Made by a program: the position numbers and the translations under genes. From Hymenoscyphus infarciens (Eukaryota > Ascomycota > Leotiomycetes > Helotiales > Helotiaceae): DNA of 64,000 bases. The stretch is taken from the NCBI GenBank assembly GCA_001414345.1, contig LLCB01000007.1:372001-436000 (forward strand), written 5' to 3'. Shown here piece by piece: positions 1-11,283 of this stretch (its first letter is position 1; each line of letters begins with the position of its first letter). The notes beneath the pieces are model-generated. The model was not told the DNA's origin, ran no database searches, and saw only the letters and a program-made list of their open reading frames with translations.

Positions 1-474
1 GAGGAAGAGTTCGTCACCCAGAAACTTGGATCTCTGAGCGCTGCATCGCCACCACGTCAAAATCCAGGTCCAGTCCCGAATGAGCTCCCTGTGAAAACCG
101 AAATTATCTCCACCTGCGACCAAATTCTGAACCCATCACAATTACCCCCGCCAAGTGGATACTACGCCTCTTCGTCTAGCTCGTGTGACGGAAGCATGGA
201 TTCCGAGTCGTCTTCTTTAGGCGTTGATGTCACTCACTTGACTGGCCGCGCGATAGCAGGAACTGCGAACCAGAACTTGGGCAATAGACCAAATATCCAA
301 GAGCCTATGGATGTGGAGATTTATGAGGAGTCCCAAGCAGGTGATGTGAGTGGTGAGATAGACGATGATGATGAGAGCAATGAAAGCATCGATATGCTCG
401 CCCACGCTCGCAAGGCCGACCCCGAATTCGTGTTGGCGCAAGAAAAGGAGTTTGAGATGGAAGATAGATTGTGA
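1..474 (+). CDS. 3' end of a hypothetical acidic-tailed protein gene (5' truncated by window edge)
   Basis: The reading frame is open from the first base of the window to a TGA at 472-474, giving the last 157 residues of a protein whose start lies to the left. The visible part is Ser/Pro-rich, followed by an acidic stretch (a D/E-rich run encoded at about 350-385) and a charged C-terminus ending MEDRL. No domain, membrane segment or signal is recognisable. There is no ATG near the start of the visible frame, which supports truncation rather than a short complete gene. The absence of stops and the protein-like composition argue that it is coding. I do not recognise the family. The acidic tail could suit a nuclear or chaperone-type protein, but that is only composition. 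Confidence 0.7.
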   Translation, partial: EEEFVTQKLGSLSAASPPRQNPGPVPNELPVKTEIISTCDQILNPSQLPPPSGYYASSSSSCDGSMDSESSSLGVDVTHLTGRAIAGTANQNLGNRPNIQEPMDVEIYEESQAGDVSGEIDDDDESNESIDMLAHARKADPEFVLAQEKEFEMEDRL

Positions 475-1832
475 TTTCTCGACACTGGTTTTGGAACGGC
501 GATTTGCATCCAGGCTCAACATTTGTATTAACGACGAAATGATTATCTTTTTAGCGGGAGTTTTCGGTTTCTTGGCGTGGCGCAAACTTCATACCAACCT
601 TTGCTTCCAGGAAAGAAACTATAGGTTTTTGATTAGCTGGTTGGCTGGCGGTGTGTATTTTTATGAATGATAAACGACTGTCAGCGAGGAATTTTCATAT
701 TGGGAAAAGTACTTTCTTTTTGCTGGGTTGGTCATTGGTCAAGGGACAAACAGAACCTTTTTAAAAGATTATGAATCTTTTTAGACGTTGCTGAATCTCA
801 GATTGTACATGAGGCTTGTATTGATTGTAATATGTAACAGTGTTAGTCGGCATTCGTCGTACATGTACAACTGCTGTATTAACAAAAATACCCGAGAAGC
901 TTGGGGTAATTGAATCAGTTACCCGACGTTACTATGCCCAATCAACTTGGTTGTTCCGGAATACTGACTTATTGCTATTTGTTGTGCGTTTTTATAGTGA
1001 ACGATAAAACTCATACTCAGGCATATCAACAAAGTGCTGACTTTAGATTCTCAAGATATACATATGGTTACAAGTCAAATCTCCGACAGATCCGAAGAAC
1101 TTTCTTCTTCCGTCTTCTCGGTTCATCATTTTCGGATTGTGTTCTCTTGTCGCAGATACATGATCGATTGTGAATGTCTACCCAAAGCGATCCCCTCCTC
1201 CTGACCCCGCGTCCTGACCTGGCCTGGCCATGTGAGGTGAGGTGAGGCTCCAGTGAGATGCGGCATCGGATGGTTGAGGATGATCGCCACCGGCCTCGTG
1301 GGCTCAACGATTCGTGGAGAGCGACAGAACTTGTGAGTCGAGACAGCGGTGGAGAGCACGAATAGGCATTGCAGCATTTGTAAGTCCAACTCGATATACC
1401 GCCGTCGTTGGCCAAGATATCAATCATTTTCTCTTCACAGAGCACCTTTCTTCACTAGCCCGTACCTCACCCGACCCTGGGCTGGCTCCCCTTGCGAGTT
1501 AACGAGGTAAGTGGAGGGTAACCGAAGGTTATATACCTTAGGTTAAGGGCCCTGCGACCTTATCGGTGCCCTTATCGACGTCAAACGTCAGAGCCAAGGA
1601 GGAAACGGCGGCGTCTCTCTCCGCCAGACGGAACCATCCCGATTTCCCGATTTCGACCAAACAGAACACCAAAAGAACACCAAAGTTGCCTTGCCTTGCC
1701 TCCAACATCTTATCTTCGTGCAACAACCTCAACTGGAATCCCTGATATCTTCCAAATCCCTCGGCGCCTTCCTCGAGTGCTCAACCCCCCGACCGCATTG
1801 TCTGCTTAGTCCTTTTCCTACGTGAGGCTTTC
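475..1832. other. Intergenic: 3' UTR plus promoter region of the oxysterol-binding protein gene
   Basis: No supported gene. The first part is an AT-rich 3' flank. The part from about 1500 to 1830 is pyrimidine-rich, as is common in fungal promoters and 5' leaders. Open frames on both strands here are short and have no coding character. Confidence 0.5.
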
Positions 1833-3551
1833 ATGGCTTCGGCATCTTCAGGCTCTTTTCGCAACTCCCCAGCTTCAACCGCGCCCTCGACGGCCTCAGA
1901 AGCTTCCTCGATGAACGCCACATCCGCGGCGGCTGAGAAGTCTCCGGATGATGGGAGCAAGTTGAAAATGTTCTTGGGCATTCTGCGCAAGTAAGTTTTT
2001 CGCTTTAGAAGATGCAGTGGTTGCTGAACTTCTCTTACCGCCATGAGGGAGTGGGGAGGGGCCAAATCCTTCATTTGCGTCGAAGTACACGGGGCAAAGG
2101 ACAAAATCTAGAGACAGAATTCACCATTCAATTCGGCCGCTAATATATTGCTCCGTAGATTCATAGGCGTCGCAGATATTGCATCGGTTCGATTTTCCTT
2201 GCCTTCCCAACTCCTCGAACCTACCCCCAATCTCGAGTACTGGAATTACCTCGATGCTCCGAGTACATTCGTAGCCATTGGGGACTCGGATGATGAGCTG
2301 GACAGGATGTTGGAAGTAATGCGATTTTGGTTCACGAAGGATTTGAAATATGTCAAGGGAAAACCATGCAAACCTTACAATTCCTGCCTGGGGGAGTTCT
2401 TCAGGGTGAGAAAGTGCTCTTGAATGGAAGTATACTGTTCAACGACTGACGAAGGATAGTGCAATTGGATTGTATCGGACGATCTTCCTCCTATAAATGC
2501 TGGAAAGTTGATAGCAACTGGCAGTGCCGCTTCGTCGATCAAGTCTGCGAAGCAAACCCCAGTACCATCGCGGGCGGCCTCCACAACTACAATTCCGAAA
2601 GCCAGGTCTGATCAACCAGTAAGGGTCTCCTACCTTACGGAACAGACGTCACATCATCCGCCCGTCTCTGCTTTTTATGTAGATTGTCCAGAGAAGGGTC
2701 TCACCGCCCGAGGGTTTGATCAAATTTCTGCAAAATTCACGGGAACCAGCATCAAAGTTACCCCAGGGGAGCACAACTTGGGGATTTTCATCACACTTGA
2801 GAAAAGAGATGATGAGCAATATCAACTCACACACCCGGCAGCGCATTTGGGAGGCTTGATGAGGGGCAGTTTGACTGTTACCGTTGGTGATCAATGCTAT
2901 ATTACCTGTCCTCAGACCAAGATAAAAACCATCCTTCACTATATGGAGGAGGGATGGCTTGGAAAGACGCAAAACAAAGTTGAAGGGGTGACATTCCGAT
3001 ACGACCCAGAAAACGACAACAAGACTAGGATAAAAGAAGTCCCTGACAAGGACGTTCTAGCTCGAGTATCAGGAAATTGGAAAGAAAAAATGTACTTTTC
3101 TCTTGGGCCAAAACCCGTAAGTGGGCATTCCTTGCAAAAAATTGATACTAAAACTAATTCCATGACCAAGGCCACTGCTCAACATGTTCTTATCGATCTT
3201 ACACCTTTAAATGTAGCAAGAAAAGTTCTTCCTCCACTTGAGAGCCAACTACCAAATGAGTCTCTCAAATACTGGTCTGGTGTGACAGAAGCCATCACCT
3301 CGCGGCAGTTCTCCCACGCCACGACTCTCAAGCTAGAACTGGAAGAAGGCCAAAGACAGAAGGCCAAAAAACGTGAGATTTCTGGCGAGGTCTGGAAACC
3401 TAGATTTTTCACCGAAACCGTGACATCTAGTGGAAAACCCGAGCTCACTGAATCCGGCCGGAAAGTACTGGATGGACTTCATCAAGGAAATTTTGAACTC
3501 ACAGAGAACGAGGTATCGGGCGGAAAAGAAGGCATTTTAATTGATACATAA
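1833..3551 (+). CDS. Oxysterol-binding protein family lipid-transfer protein (ORD-only)
   Basis: Three exons, 1833-1990, 2159-2405 and 2460-3551, sum to 1497 nt and encode 498 aa. The introns have GTAAGT and GTGAGA donors, and the first has a CTAAT branch site. The ATG at 1833 opens a Ser/Ala-rich leader of about 45 residues, followed directly by the lipid-binding domain (ORD). Diagnostic features are LEPTPNLEYW, LGEFFRCNW reconstituted across the second splice, and the family signature EQTSHHPPVSAFY at about residues 178-190. The two histidines of that signature bind the phosphoinositide head group in known members. No PH domain, FFAT motif or ankyrin repeats are seen, so this is a short Osh/ORP type. 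The family exchanges sterol or phosphatidylserine for PI4P at membrane contacts. The NLEYW-type region reminds me of Osh6/Osh7-like proteins, but I cannot settle the subgroup. Confidence 0.92.
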
Positions 3552-4028
3552 TCGGCCTCTACGTCAGTTTGGGAGGGCAGAGGGTGGCGTTGTGAGCTTT
3601 CATCAAGAATACGCTCTTTTTGTTGCTTAATGGTTCGGGGCGTTCTGGATAGGGAGTGATAATGGAGAACTTTCATTTCCGCCTGAATGAGGAGGGGCCG
3701 AGGTAGATTATAGAAGACGAGAGTATATATTTGCATAGAAATGGGACGGACATACTGGGCATGTACACGCAAATCAATGAAGTGGGAATTTGAATACAGA
3801 ACCATGAAGTGCAATTCGTTTTTGATTTCAGAGAGGAATGGTAATTACCATGATGATTGCTATTCCTGCAATACTTCGCACGGTCTTGATGGACGCCCAA
3901 CGCCCCCATAATAACCTTATTCATGAACGCCCATTTATACAATCCCACAAGACGCCCAACATCCCATCTCCTAATATTCCGATATGTTTCCTTCCAGCTT
4001 CGTTTTGAATTCCCCTTCTGTGCAATGT

Positions 4029-4326
4029 CTATCTCTTCCTCGCACCCCAAAACTGTTCCTTAATCTCGTCTCGATAATTATTGATGAATTTCTGCAATTG
4101 GCCACCGGATGGACCCTCGATATTGGTTCCTCCCAACTCGGCGGGGTCCTTTCCATGTTGTAACTCATGGACTCTCTTGTGGACTGCTCGAATGGCGCGG
4201 TGGAAGGAAGGGCTTCGGAGGAGACGTGAGGTTAACCAAACCTCATGGGGTGTTAGTTTGGGGGTTTGTCATAGATGGAGGAAAAGGAAAGGAAAGGGAG
4301 GGGCATACTTCTAGATGATGCAACAT
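4029..4326 (-). CDS. Small conserved-looking fungal protein, 76 aa, function unknown
   Basis: Two exons on the minus strand, 4326-4309 (six codons, MLHHLE) and 4241-4029, are joined across a 67-nt intron with a GTATGC donor, a perfect CTAAC branch site and a phase-0 acceptor. The protein is basic and helix-prone (RLLRSPSFHRAIRAVHKR, then HELQHGKDPAELGGTN), ending in GARKR before TAG. Frame continuity across a textbook intron and the non-random protein are the evidence. The frame stays open upstream of the chosen ATG to a TGA, but that part looks like 5' leader and has no other ATG; the ATG has A at -3. The basic amphipathic character and small size would suit a mitochondrial or ribosome-associated protein, which is inference. 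It is convergent with the oxysterol-binding protein gene and divergent from the phosphatase gene. Confidence 0.72.
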
Positions 4327-5512
4327 TTTTGCATTACGCAGAGCCGTGGCTCGAGGGTAAGTGATGTTTTTTTTTGTGAGGCAATTGGATGTTGGAGGGG
4401 ATAGACTGGTGGAGGAGGGAACTGTTGCTCAGCCGGGCAAGTGTTGATGGCGAGGGACGGGATCGCGAGGAAACTGCGATAAAGGTCGTCGGTTATGATT
4501 GTGAAGGTGGAACTGGATTTGCAGGGGTGATAAGGTTTACTACAGTAACACCGCGCGTTGCTTGTTTTCTCTCAAGTACAACATTGATATTTATAAGACG
4601 AAATCTAGATGTAAATTCACTCAAGCACAAACAATGTTGAGACTCACTAGTCTTCAAATAGAGCCTTTGCCAAAAGCCGTCATGGCTCTTGCTCTGTCTA
4701 GAATTGCAAATCAACTCAAAAACCAAAAGTGCAGGAGCAGGAGCAGAGCAGGAGCAGAGCATTCCATCCCCTCCCCTCCCCTCCCACGTCGTTGCTTCTT
4801 TCCCCAACTGGATAACTATCGTCGTAGCGCGCCTTCACCTGCCGTCCCATATTTCTTCGTCCTTCGCCGCTCGAGTCTCTCTCTTCTCTTCCTCCCCCGA
4901 ACCACCACCACCTTAACTTCCTTAACTTTTCGTCTTGCATTGTTTTGCTCCCTTACGTTGACGTTCTGTCATCAGTCATCACATCGCTCCCCCATACCAT
5001 CACCATCCCTTTATCCTCTGCTTCTTCCTTCTTAAGAGATACAGATACCCTCAGCATCAATTCTTTCTTTCCTCCTCTGAGGCTTTGGATTCCCGCCCCC
5101 AAGATTTCTACGTCTCCTTGCTGCCATCCCATCTCCATCTCCATCACCCTGTCTTCGACCTCCTACAATCATCCCCCCCCGCTTCTTCGCTTCTTCGCTC
5201 TTCTTTCCCGAGCTCTTTGAACGGCCTTTCTTCCTCGTCACAGTCGATTTCCCAATTCGCAGCTTTATCGACACGCCTCACTCAATAGCCAATATCCCGG
5301 GTCTCGGTCAACTGTTGAAGCTCCACGCTTCCTTTCAGCCTCAATACCTACCCCGGCCTCGCCCTTCTGCGAGCCTCACCCCCATCGTGGACCGACTACG
5401 TGCCTTTCGCAGGCGGCACGAGTCTCCCTCGGACACCCCAAACCTAGCAATCCAAATTCCACAACTCGACCAAGACGCCACCAGAGCTAGATCACCTGGC
5501 TGGAGAGGCAAG
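4327..5512. promoter_or_regulatory. Divergent intergenic region with a long pyrimidine-rich leader
   Basis: From about 4750 to 5300 the plus strand is strongly C/T-rich. This is typical of a fungal promoter and 5' UTR, here for the phosphatase gene that starts at 5513. Several open frames cross it on both strands, but they are Ser/Pro/Leu or Gly/Arg repeats produced by the base bias, so I do not call them genes. The frame upstream of 5513 stays open from 5315 but has no ATG before 5513. Confidence 0.5.
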
Positions 5513-6835
5513 ATGGAACGCCTACGCTCATCCACAAAGCGTGCTCACTCTGCCACGCCTCCACCGGAAGATTCAAACAACCTTCCTCAAACCGACGGAG
5601 CGTGTCTGGGTAAACCAGATGGCGCTGAGGACGCAGTTCCTGCTGCCAAAGCTGCCAAGTCAGATAGTGGTGCGAAAACTGCCCCTGCAGCCCCGGCCGA
5701 GCAAGGACCACCTGAAATGCCAGGCTTTTTACAACTATCCGAGGGCCGTAAGTGCAACTCCACTTGACCTCCTTTGGCTTCCTGCTGACGAGTGACAGAA
5801 ACTCGTGACAAGTATACCGAGCTAGTCCGCCTCGAAAGCGTTCGTCTTGCTGCCGGAAATGATGATCCAGATTGGGGTCGCTTGGTTCCAGATCCAGTCC
5901 TCGATCGTTACAGCAATATCCACCCTTGGGCCTACAATCGTATCAAGCTTCAGGTTCCAGAGGGAGTCAACGATTACATCAACGCATCACCTGTCACCCT
6001 GATCTCGACTTCTGGCAAGCAAAGTACCCTCAAGAAAGGTATTCAAGACAAATACATTTGTATGCAAGGCCCCAAAATGCAGACTGTCGATCACGTCTGG
6101 CACATGGTTTGGCATGAGTTGGCCATTCCGTACAGTTCTTCTCCCGCAGTTATCATCATGCTGAGCCCAACTCACGGACCAGATCCATCCGATCCAACCA
6201 AGACAATGGAGAAGTGCTACCCTTATTTTCCTGGCAAGGAAGGTGATGAGTTCATCATCAATGAAAAGAATGAGCTCGGAGAGGAGTTCAAAGGAAAGGT
6301 TACTTTTGTCTCGAGAGAACCTGGTATCCCCGGAACAAAGATTGAAGTTCGACAATTCGTCATGACTGTCGAGGGCGAAGATGAGGAAAAACCCATCTGG
6401 CATTACTTGTACCCCAACTGGCCTGATTTTGGTGCTTTGGAGGAGAGCAATGTTGCAAGCATTCTCTCGTTGATGGAGATTTCTCGAAAGTCAAACGGCC
6501 GAGGTGAGAATCCTCGTTTGGTACACTGCAGTGCTGGTGTGGGACGAACCGGTACTTTCGTTGCTTTGGAGTTCTTGATGGGAGAGCTTCTCGGTGGAGC
6601 TTGGGAGGGTTGGGAGGCAGAAAATGCCGGACAAGATCCAGTTTTTGAGACTGTCAATCAGCTTCGTGAGCAGAGAAAGACCATGGTACAGGCTTACGAG
6701 CAGTATGCCTTCTTGTACGAGGTGCTGAGAAAGCTTTGGGAGGAGAAATACAATGCTCCTTGTGTTGGCGGTGATCACAAGCATCCCGAGCCACCCCCAC
6801 CAAAGAAAAGGGAGGTTTGTGATGCGTCGTTGTAG
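5513..6835 (+). CDS. Classical (class I) protein-tyrosine phosphatase
   Basis: Two exons, 5513-5747 and 5799-6835, with a GTAAGT...CAG intron, encode 423 aa. Residues 1-80 are a low-complexity Ala/Pro/Ser leader. The catalytic domain runs from about 85 to 405. It contains the P-loop VHCSAGVGRTGTF, with nucleophile Cys322 and Arg328, the WPD loop WPDF with general acid Asp288, and the Q-loop region QAYEQYAF. All catalytic residues are present, so the enzyme should be active against phosphotyrosine. No membrane segment or SH2-type module is seen, consistent with the soluble fungal PTPs that damp MAP-kinase signalling (yeast Ptp/fission-yeast Pyp type); the pathway is inferred from the family. 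The start is the first in-frame ATG; the phase-1 splice restores the frame exactly. Confidence 0.93.
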
Positions 6836-8588
6836 ATTGTTGATGGTGGAATGAGAAGATTACTGTATGGATTATGATGTGTGGAAGAAACATCAAGTTG
6901 TCATCTTCGTCTTCTGGTTTGGACCCTGGGTCTGAAAAGCCATTGGGCGAATAGATGTTTTGCTTTCAGCAATGAAATTTCGGCGGCAGATGACACTATT
7001 CAGGGAGGGATGAAATATGAATACTTGGGTCCTCTTCTGAATTCCTTTTCTTTTTCATGTGAAATGTGTTGGTCCTACTCTCTTGTTGGTGGCCGCAAAG
7101 AGTGCGCCACTTCGTCAATATCTTTTGGTGGTTATTGCGTTGCTGTTTTCCAAGAGATGACTTCTGAAATGAAGGCCTCCATCTTTCCTCAGAATAATCC
7201 CAAGAACCCCTTGACGGGGGAGGTGATGAATTAAGGTCAGCTTAATTCCTAGAGCAACTCTAGTACTACAGTCTTGAAGTTTGTTAGAGTGCTTGAAATT
7301 GAGGAATGTTAATTGGCTATTCCAACGACTTTCATCTTCTTGTTGACGTTGGCGCGTCGTGATTTTCCTGCATCTTCCCACACAAACATCGCCACTTAGG
7401 TAGAGTGCACTTACAGTGAAGTCGTGGCAAATCGCCTAATCGGGAAACCCGCAGGTCCAAGTGAATGTTGCATATGCCATTTGTTGCACATCGCACTTTG
7501 TCGCAAGGTGCCTAATCGGGGAATCCTTCTTCAAAGTGAATGATGTAGACGTAGAAACTTGTCATTTGTTGCATTTCGCGATTTGTCGCAACCCGCTCCT
7601 TTAGGGATAGCGTGGTTCTAGGTTGTTGAGTAGAGTGAAGTGGATTTAGTGATGAGTGTGTCGCGAAAGGCTTGTTTGAGGGAAGTAGTATGGTTAGGTG
7701 GTAAATGGTCCAGATGTGCTGGAGTTGGACTGAGCTTTCTTTTTGCGAGGGGAGGTCGGTTAGTAGTTTTGCTAGACTATTCTCTTGGATACCTACTCTG
7801 GGAGAAGAGATTAGGAAAGAGTATTAGTTTATCCTTGAATTTGAATTTTTTTCTTTTCTTTCTTTCTCTAGTATAACCAAGGTGTTTTAAATGAAGAGAA
7901 TAAATACATGGGAGCAAATGAGAACACAGCCTCTCCCACGCTAGATACTGCAATTACTTAACCGTATTTGTTGAAACTTCGTGTGAATGTAATTATTTAG
8001 ACAAGTTAGAGAAATGAAATAATTGAAAAGAGATTACGGAGTTCTATTCCTTGTAAATATATTCTCAGAATTCAATTCTTTCAAAAACCAAAAAAACTTA
8101 GAATAAGCAATTTATTGGAGCCAATATCAGACGAAGACTAAAGAAGAACTAGAATCACGAGTTCAAAACTGGTTTGCTTTTCTTTCCTAGGAACTATGTT
8201 GATTTTAACCCCCCCCCCCACAGCGTCTATCCTCCACTGATTATTTGCAGGTTACCTGTAAATAGACATGAGTAGTACACAAGTGCTATTCGTAGGTTAC
8301 CCATTAGCAAGTTGAGGAACTCCCTGCGTTTTGCGGGTTACCTAGGTAGGAAATGAACGACGGCATTCTTTTCCCTCTCAAGTGAAGCGTTTCGCTTTGC
8401 CGAATCGCAGCACATAAACCTAGGTCTCGTGGTCAGAGGTTCTTAGTGGGTATTTTGCGTCACTATAGTCGTCTAGATTTCTCGAAAGTCACTTGGTGCT
8501 TCTTGGACACTTATTTGTAAACTCCAATATCCTGGATTTCTCAATGTTTTAGGACTGAAATACGAGGCGCATTTTCTGGAGATCTTGG
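6836..8588. other. Intergenic, gene-free
   Basis: 3' flank of the phosphatase gene, then unique DNA. It holds one diverged direct duplication (listed separately) and a C10 run at about 8210-8219. Open frames at 6881-7234 and 7640-7876 have no coding character, and the second is leucine/phenylalanine-rich from a T-rich stretch. Confidence 0.5.
7433..7591. repeat. Diverged tandem duplication, two units of about 74-83 bp
   Basis: Unit 1 (7433-7506) and unit 2 (7509-7591) share an opening CCTAATCGGG, a middle AAGTGAATG, and an end CATTTGTTGCA followed by TTTGTCGCAA. They differ by substitutions and a small indel. Function unknown. Confidence 0.6.
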
Positions 8589-8593
8589 CTATC

Positions 8594-9289
8594 TACGGCA
8601 TCCTGAATCTACAAAAGTCTAAAAACGACGTAATCGTAAAAAGTAAATCGTAAATTGTAAAATGTTACTTTCTATAAGTAAAAAAGAGAATAATTAAATT
8701 ACATCTCCCTCTTTCTCCTCCCTCCTCCCTCCCCCCTCTCTATATTAAGACTAGATAGTCTTAACTATAATAACTAGCTAATAAAAAAAAATTGAGAGGG
8801 GTTATGAGTATCTCTTACAAATATAGTAGTGATATTGCCCCCTTGCTATATTTTCTCCTTACTAATATATCTTTACTACCTTTTACCTAACTCTTGCGTT
8901 ATATTCTTCCTATTGTTTCTAGATACGAGAGCGAGAGGAAGAGGGGAAGAGGAATTGTTTACTACTTTAGCTAAACTCCTCTTACCTATGCTAGGAAAAA
9001 CTTCCTTCTGAAATGTTTGCTTCCTTACTCTCTCACTCCCTTACTCCCTCACCCCCTCTCTCTTATACTCTCACCTATATTCTTACCTATACTCTCTCGG
9101 TATACGTAAAATATAAAAGAATACGATAAGGGGTAAGAGAGTAGGTAGATAGGTTGATATAATTTACATAATTAGCTATAGCGCTTAGAAGCCTTAGTTA
9201 ATCTGGCTAAAAATACTTAACTTTTGCGATTTGCGATTTGCGATTTGCAATTTAGTCGTTTTTGGACTTTTGTACTTTCAGGACGCCCG
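8594..9289. mobile_element. Element C: short non-autonomous TIR element, about 0.7 kb, interrupted at its right end by element A
   Basis: The left terminus starts TACGGCATCCTGAA with an AAAAGTCTAAAAACGAC block. The right terminus ends in the complement of the same block (GTCGTTTTTGGACTTTT) and AGGACGCCC. The target duplication CTATC precedes the element at 8589-8593, and its partner lies beyond element A at 18157-18161, because A inserted into the last few bases of C. It contains AAATCGC-type heptamer copies near the right end (9226-9253) and no coding capacity. Base composition shows strong RIP-like AT bias. It looks like a MITE-like derivative of the A/B family. Confidence 0.75.
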
Positions 9290-9949
9290 TACGGCATCCT
9301 GAATATATCAAAAAGTCGGATTAACTAAATCGCAAATAGCAAATCGCAAATCGCAAATCACAAATCGTAAAGCTTAGATTTTTAAGTATATAGCCCTTTA
9401 GAGCTAAATCGCAAATCGCAAATTGTAAATTAATAAACGTAGATTTTTTAGAGGCTATTTAGACGTAAATCGAAATACTTAAATCAGTAATCTTAAAGCT
9501 TAAAGTAAGAGTATTTGTAATTTATAATACTTAAATTATAAAGCTTAAATCGTAAAATTCAAGTATAAGTAGAGGTAGAAAGTAGAAGGTAATATAGTAT
9601 ATATATATCTATTAAATATATACGTATTATAATCGCTCGCCGCTTACTCTCTATTAATATATACTACTTAGTACTATATTAAATATAAGTATAATATAAC
9701 TTTAAATCTATTATCTAAAACATTATAAATCATTAAAAGCAATATATATACTTAGTATAAATAATAACATTATATAAGTACTTAATAAATAAGAGAGGAA
9801 AAGAGATAATTAAGACTTTTAATACTATAAGTATAGATGTAATTCAACCTAAGAGCAAGAGACGCTAAGCCTAATTAGACAATTAGCATATAATTAGTAA
9901 AGTAGTACTTAAAGTACTTAAATAATCTTAAATTATAATTAATTAAGTA

Positions 9950-11283
9950 AGAGTTAGAGCTATAGCTAGTGGGCCCCTCTAAGCGAGATAACCTCTTATC
10001 TTAATTTCCGACACTCCCTTTTCAAAAACCTACTATAATTCAACCTTTTAACTAAAACTCTTTAAATTAAAGATAGTAGACCGAATACTCTCTCTCTCTT
10101 ATATACACGAGCCTAGCTAGAATTAGCCTATACTAAAGCGCGCTAGAGTACACTAAGCCTAAGCAGATAGAAAATCCTAGAGCGTTATCTTTAAAGAATT
10201 AGAGGTATCTAAATCTATTATATAAAGGATCTATAAAGCTAATTTAAGTTAAATAACTTATAAAAGGAAGTAATATTAAAAGAGATTACTATCTAAGCGA
10301 CATATCTACTAAATTCTTCGGTTTATATCTTAAAATTATACTACTTATCAGATATCTTTTTTATAAGTTAAAAACGCTCTTAACTTATCTACTTCTCCTT
10401 ATACTATCTGCTAAGAACTTCGCTATACTAGCTACCGACGATGTATTATATGTTTTTAACTCTTTATTAGCTAAATATAAGTAAAGAAACGTCTTACTTT
10501 TACGTTATTACACCGCTAATAGAGGACATTAGATTAAGTAGCTACTTATAAGTAAAAGAGAGACTAAAGGAAGGTTATATAGTTAGATAAGTATATATTT
10601 AAGCTTAGAAAGAGTAGAAGGGTTTAAGTAACATAGCGCGTAGACAAGAAGAGGTGTCTAGACTATATTCGGTTAATATATTAGTTAGAGAGGGTATTAG
10701 TTATGATTTAGAGCACGATTAGTTAGGATTATAAATCCTCTCTTATCTTTTTAGAGAAGGAACCGGGATATAAAGAGGTTAATTCTCGAGCCTATAGAGA
10801 CTAAGTTCTTAAGCTAGTTATCTTCTCTCTATTCAATAAGCTCGGCACTAATTATATCTTTATAGAAGACGGCTTAAAGGTATATAAGAGATATACTTAT
10901 TTAGCTAAGCTTAAATATAATATTCGTAGCTTTAATTAGCCTCCTTCTTTATCTAATTTAAATATAATAGAGAAGGTCTAGTAGTAGATAGAAGAAGAGT
11001 TAAAGAAGTTGCTCTTTATACCGACTTCTAAGGCTAGACTAGTTAAGAAGATTCAAAGGCTTTAGGATTTAGTAGATCTACGTGATTATAGGCGATATAC
11101 TAAGTAATTAACTTATAAGTTAGAGGATGTTATTAAAGTAAAAGGATTAGCTACTATTTATTAATAATATATATAAGTTTTAAGGTAAAAGACTTAAATT
11201 TAGATTTATAATAGATTTTTAAGTAATAAGTGTTAATTTAGTAGAGTTCGCTTAGAGAGCCTACGAGCTGTGGCTCTAACTCT
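9950..11283 (+). mobile_element. Tc1/mariner-type transposon nested in element A
   Basis: 1,334 bp flanked by TA on both sides (9948-9949 and 11284-11285). TIRs of about 38 bp begin AGAGTTAGAGCYAYAGC. The homologous position in copy B reads AAGTACTTTAG with a single TA (about 20170), so the empty site is preserved and the TA duplication is confirmed from sequence. The length matches autonomous Tc1/mariner elements, and the interior holds a transposase remnant (separate entry). It was inserted before RIP mutation ceased, since it is as AT-biased as its host element. Confidence 0.85.
10130..11160 (+). pseudogene. RIP-inactivated Tc1-like DDE transposase
   Basis: In the frame containing 10748 and 10934, protein-like blocks survive between stops. 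They include FLEKEPGYKEVNSRAYRD at 10748, YIFIEDG around 10840-10860 (matching the second catalytic Asp region of Tc1-family transposases), and a block at 10934-10978 reading N-stop-PPSLSNLNIIEKV, which matches the conserved NWPPxSPDLNPIE region with the last catalytic Glu. TGG and CAR codons have turned into stops (TAG, TAA), as C-to-T RIP on either strand predicts. The gene cannot make a protein. Boundaries are approximate; the N-terminal HTH part is not recognisable. Confidence 0.75.

Noticed and set aside
4562..5288. Several overlapping open frames on both strands (up to 157 codons)
   Set aside because: They lie in a C/T-rich leader and consist of Ser/Pro/Leu or Gly/Arg/Lys runs in all frames, the expected by-product of base bias.
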